DNA from: Streptomyces violaceus
Lineage (GTDB): Bacteria; Actinomycetota; Actinomycetes; Streptomycetales; Streptomycetaceae
NCBI GenBank assembly: GCA_000715635.1
Contig: KL569178.1
Span: 19,972 to 25,633 of the forward strand
Reading direction: 5' to 3'
Length of the DNA: 5,662 bases
Shown: piece by piece, positions 4,542 to 5,662 of the stretch
Numbering within the stretch: position 1 is the stretch's first letter
Layout of the letters: each line of letters begins with the position of its first letter
Program-made: the position numbers and the translations under genes
The notes under the pieces: generated by a model
The model's input: the letters and a program-made list of their open reading frames with translations, nothing else
Databases searched by the model: none
What the model was told of the DNA's origin: nothing

Positions 4542-5662
4542 CTACGACCGGTCCCACAGGTCGGTGCCGCGGGACGCCACCCGGTCGGCGATCCGCCGCA
4601 GCAGTTCGGCGGTGGGCAGGGCGGGAGGCCGGCGGCCGTCTCGCAGGCGCGGGGAGGCGAGGTCCGCCGCGGCCTCCCGCCCGCCGATCACCGCCTGGTA
4701 CGGGACCAGCCGGGCCGCCCGGATGCGGGCGCCGAGGGTGCCCTGTTCGGGGCCCGCCACCTCGGCGCGCAGGCCGAGTTCGCGGGCGCGGTGGGCGAGG
4801 GCGTGGGCGTTGTCCGCCTGGTCCTCCGCGACCGGCAGGACGACCAGCTGCACCGGCGCCAGCCACGCCGGGAACGCGCCGCCGTGGGTCTCCAGGAGAT
4901 GCGCCACCGCGCGTTCCACGCTGCCGATGATGCTGCGGTGCACCATGACCGGGCGGTGCTTCGCCCCGTCGGCTCCGATGTAGTGCAGGTCGAAGCGTTC
5001 GGGCTGGTGGAAGTCGATCTGGACGGTGGACAGGGTGGTCTCGCGGCCGGCCGGGTCGGTGATCTGTACGTCGATCTTGGGGCCGTAGAACGCCGCCTCG
5101 CCCTCGGCGGCCTCGTAGGGAATGCCGGAGCCGTCCAGGACCTCCCGGAGCAGGGCGGTGGCCCGCCGCCACAGGTCCGGGTCGGCCACGTACTTGCCGC
5201 CCTCGCCGGGCAGCGAGAGACGGTGGCGGGACGCGCGGATGCCCAGGTCCGCGTAGGCGCTGCCGATCAGCTCCAGCGCGGCTCGCGCCTCCTCGACGGC
5301 CTGTTCCAGGGTGCAGAAGATGTGCGCGTCGTTGAGGGTGATGGCCCGTACCCGGGTCAGTCCGCCGAGGACGCCGGACAGCTCCGAGCGGTACATGCCG
5401 CCCAACTCGGCCATGCGGAGCGGGAGTTCACGGTAGCTGTGGGACCGGGAACGGTAGATGAGGGCGTGGTGGGGGCAGAGGCTGGGGCGCAGCAGGACCT
5501 GTTCCGCGCCCAGGTCCATCGGCGGGAACATGTCGTCGCCGTAGTGGTCCCAGTGGCCGGAGATCTCGTACAGCTCGCGTTTGCCGAGGGCGGGCGAGTA
5601 CACGTGCCGGTAGCCGGCCGCCCGTTCCGCCTCGCGGATGTACTCCTCCAGGGTGTGCCGCA
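4542..5662 (-). CDS. thrS: Threonyl-tRNA synthetase, N-terminus cut by window edge; possibly a short paralogue
   Basis: This class II synthetase charges tRNA-Thr with threonine using ATP. The frame is open through the right edge, so a GTG at 5603 is not a start; 372 residues are visible. Numbered from the first full codon, the catalytic core includes LYEISGHWDHYGDDMF (30-45), motif 2 with Arg91 (MYRSELSG), DAHIFC (111-116), AFYGPKID (190-197) and motif 3 GSVERAV (246-252). The three zinc ligands of the family are present: Cys62, His113 and His241. The anticodon-binding domain follows from about 265 and ends in GTDLWDRS. Near the substrate pocket some usual residues differ: LRPSLCPHH replaces the KPMNCPGH type, TLNDAH replaces TQDDAH, and TTLSTVQ replaces WQCGTVQ. 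From memory these variants recall the second, short ThrRS (about 400 aa, without TGS and editing domains) found in many Streptomyces. Whether those domains are missing here cannot be seen. Confidence 0.95.
   Translation of the reverse strand, partial: RHTLEEYIREAERAAGYRHVYSPALGKRELYEISGHWDHYGDDMFPPMDLGAEQVLLRPSLCPHHALIYRSRSHSYRELPLRMAELGGMYRSELSGVLGGLTRVRAITLNDAHIFCTLEQAVEEARAALELIGSAYADLGIRASRHRLSLPGEGGKYVADPDLWRRATALLREVLDGSGIPYEAAEGEAAFYGPKIDVQITDPAGRETTLSTVQIDFHQPERFDLHYIGADGAKHRPVMVHRSIIGSVERAVAHLLETHGGAFPAWLAPVQLVVLPVAEDQADNAHALAHRARELGLRAEVAGPEQGTLGARIRAARLVPYQAVIGGREAAADLASPRLRDGRRPPALPTAELLRRIADRVASRGTDLWDRS

Noticed and set aside
4542..5603. Reading the ThrRS gene as starting at the GTG at 5603
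   Set aside because: The same frame stays open to the right edge and reads RHTLEEYIREAERAAGYRH, which is normal ThrRS catalytic-domain sequence, so the gene is simply cut.

Overview
The window is about 5.7 kb of very GC-rich DNA. It has GTG starts, strong purine-rich ribosome binding sites, G/C-biased third codon positions, a LAETG-type cell-wall sorting signal and actinobacterial gene families. All of this points to a Streptomyces chromosome or a close relative. I see no insertion sequence, phage gene, CRISPR array or RNA gene.

Layout from left to right. (1) A leftward GH13 alpha-glucosidase is cut by the left edge; 428 residues are visible, including all three catalytic acids. (2) A 307-bp divergent intergenic region carries candidate promoter and operator elements. 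(3) A rightward 315-aa secreted protein has a signal peptide, a four-cysteine domain, a Pro/Ser/Thr/Glu-rich stalk and a LAETG sorting signal. (4) Two near-copies of one GC-rich hairpin follow it and probably act as a tandem terminator. (5) A leftward gene remnant of about 48 codons resembles the C-terminal end of DUF2975 membrane proteins. Its upstream side abuts an 18-bp perfect palindrome and a second 10-bp palindrome that share ATCGAT cores. (6) A leftward nucleoside hydrolase of 318 aa is complete. (7) A short divergent promoter region follows. (8) A rightward 185-aa protein of the pyridoxamine-phosphate-oxidase-like split-barrel family is complete. (9) Only 7 bp beyond it, convergently, ends a leftward threonyl-tRNA synthetase cut by the right edge; its catalytic core and anticodon-binding domain are visible.

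The genes do not form one operon or pathway. They alternate in strand and look like independent transcription units: alpha-glucan or oligosaccharide breakdown, a surface protein, nucleoside salvage, a flavin or F420-type reductase/oxidase, and tRNA charging. The best candidates for a second look are the palindrome/remnant junction at 2685-2842, the duplicated hairpin at 2561-2677, the active-site changes in the threonyl-tRNA synthetase (possibly a resistant paralogue) and the replaced active-site histidine of the nucleoside hydrolase. I found no clear evidence of a wholly new multi-gene system.
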